A DNA stretch of 64,000 nt, taken from the NCBI GenBank assembly GCA_018398815.1, contig CM031611.1, positions 79,768,736-79,832,735 of the forward strand. Direction: 5' to 3'. The translations under genes were made by a program, and so were the position numbers. This DNA comes from Conus ventricosus (taxonomy: Eukaryota > Mollusca > Gastropoda > Neogastropoda > Conidae). Below, piece by piece: positions 63,690 through 64,000 of the stretch. The notes beneath the pieces are model-generated. The model was not told the DNA's origin. It did no database searches and saw only the letters and a program-made list of their open reading frames with translations. Positions within the stretch are counted from its first letter, which is position 1. Each line of letters starts with the position of its first letter.

Positions 63690-63967
63690 ACAAGCAAGCA
63701 AACAATATGTCACCTGTCTACTTTCACTCCCACGGCACGCACTTGCCACAAACAAGCAAATGATATATTAGCTGTCTAATTCCATTCCCATAACACGCGC
63801 TTGCCACAAACAAGCAAACGATATATTAGCTAATTCCATTCCCATAACACCCGCTTGCCACAAACAAACAAATGATATATTACCTATCTACTTTCACTCC
63901 CATCACACGATTACCATGACAAACAAGCAAACAATATATCAACTGACTACTTTCACTCCCACAGCAT
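63690..63967. repeat. ~65-bp degenerate tandem repeat, ~4-5 copies
   Basis: Units share CACAAACAAGCAAAYGATAT, ATTASCTGTCTA and TTCMATTCCCATAACACGCG. More diverged than the neighbouring 44-bp array. Confidence 0.8.
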
Positions 63968-63990
63968 ATAAATAAACATGCCAACACATC

Positions 63991-64000
63991 AGCAACTTAC
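63991..64000 (-). other. DIS3L2: Probable splice donor of the next upstream DIS3L2 exon
   Basis: The last bases, read on the minus strand, are GTAAGTTGCT, a textbook donor. The next upstream DIS3L2 exon (cold-shock domain 1 side) is expected on this strand just past the window edge. The inference rests on six consensus bases plus gene order. Confidence 0.4.

Noticed and set aside
63660..63690. Extra DIS3L2 exon ending at GAG|GTAAGTGC (minus, ~63680)
   Set aside because: A good donor consensus, but the upstream sequence is the 65-bp tandem repeat with no DIS3L2-like coding.

Overview
This window is animal nuclear DNA: one multi-exon gene with small exons and GT/AG introns, embedded in CA/GT microsatellites, minisatellites, tRNA-headed SINEs, several LINE types and many nested DNA transposons. 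The style (two different tRNA-headed SINEs, L1/Tx1-like, jockey/CR1/RTE-like and Penelope-like retroelements, PIF/Harbinger, piggyBac, Tc1 and hAT-like elements) suggests a lophotrochozoan, most probably a marine gastropod mollusc. That assignment is an inference from repeat content, not from a marker gene.

The only host gene recognised is DIS3L2 on the minus strand. Eighteen coding exons were read between 62081 and 16072, from the linker before the second cold-shock domain, through the complete RNB nuclease domain (catalytic Asp cluster in the exon at 56541-56694), to the S1 domain and the stop codon at 16072. The 5' exons (N-terminus, first cold-shock domain) lie beyond base 64000, and the last bases of the window read as a splice donor on the minus strand. 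DIS3L2 is the cytoplasmic 3'-5' exoribonuclease that degrades oligouridylated RNAs. Four exons carry small reading-frame breaks, mostly at short homopolymers. They look like consensus errors, although a decayed copy cannot be excluded.

Layout. 1-13 kb: 45-bp minisatellite, microsatellites, a Penelope-like remnant (2.8-3.1 kb), a LINE 3' end (3.9-4.7 kb), then mostly featureless AT-rich DNA. 13-16 kb: a SINE and a 26-bp satellite. 16-27 kb: the last DIS3L2 exons; the 8.6-kb intron between them holds a 2.2-kb, 21-bp satellite split by a hAT-like element that itself carries a SINE, plus a 3.9-kb piggyBac element with a broken transposase. 28-34 kb: a 143-bp array of palindrome-bearing units and a Tc1 element whose transposase gene is split by a second hAT-like element. 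34-38 kb: an L1/Tx1-like LINE flanked by a ~67-bp target duplication. 39-47 kb: a 105-bp array, a large inverted repeat, an unclassified 4.8-kb element with 17-bp inverted ends and an 8-bp duplication, and a LINE abutting a splice donor. 47-56 kb: 37-, 44- and 34-bp arrays, SINEs, a palindromic 62-bp repeat cluster and a deleted PIF/Harbinger element. 57-64 kb: the first exons in the window, a short hairpin MITE and a 44-bp array.

The most interesting observation is a pair of related non-autonomous elements (18283-19392 and 32123-32546). Both begin with CAG, both have 6-bp target duplications and both carry clusters of GTAGCA motifs near their ends. One split a satellite and the other split a Tc1 transposase gene, and in both cases removing the insert plus one duplication restores the target exactly.
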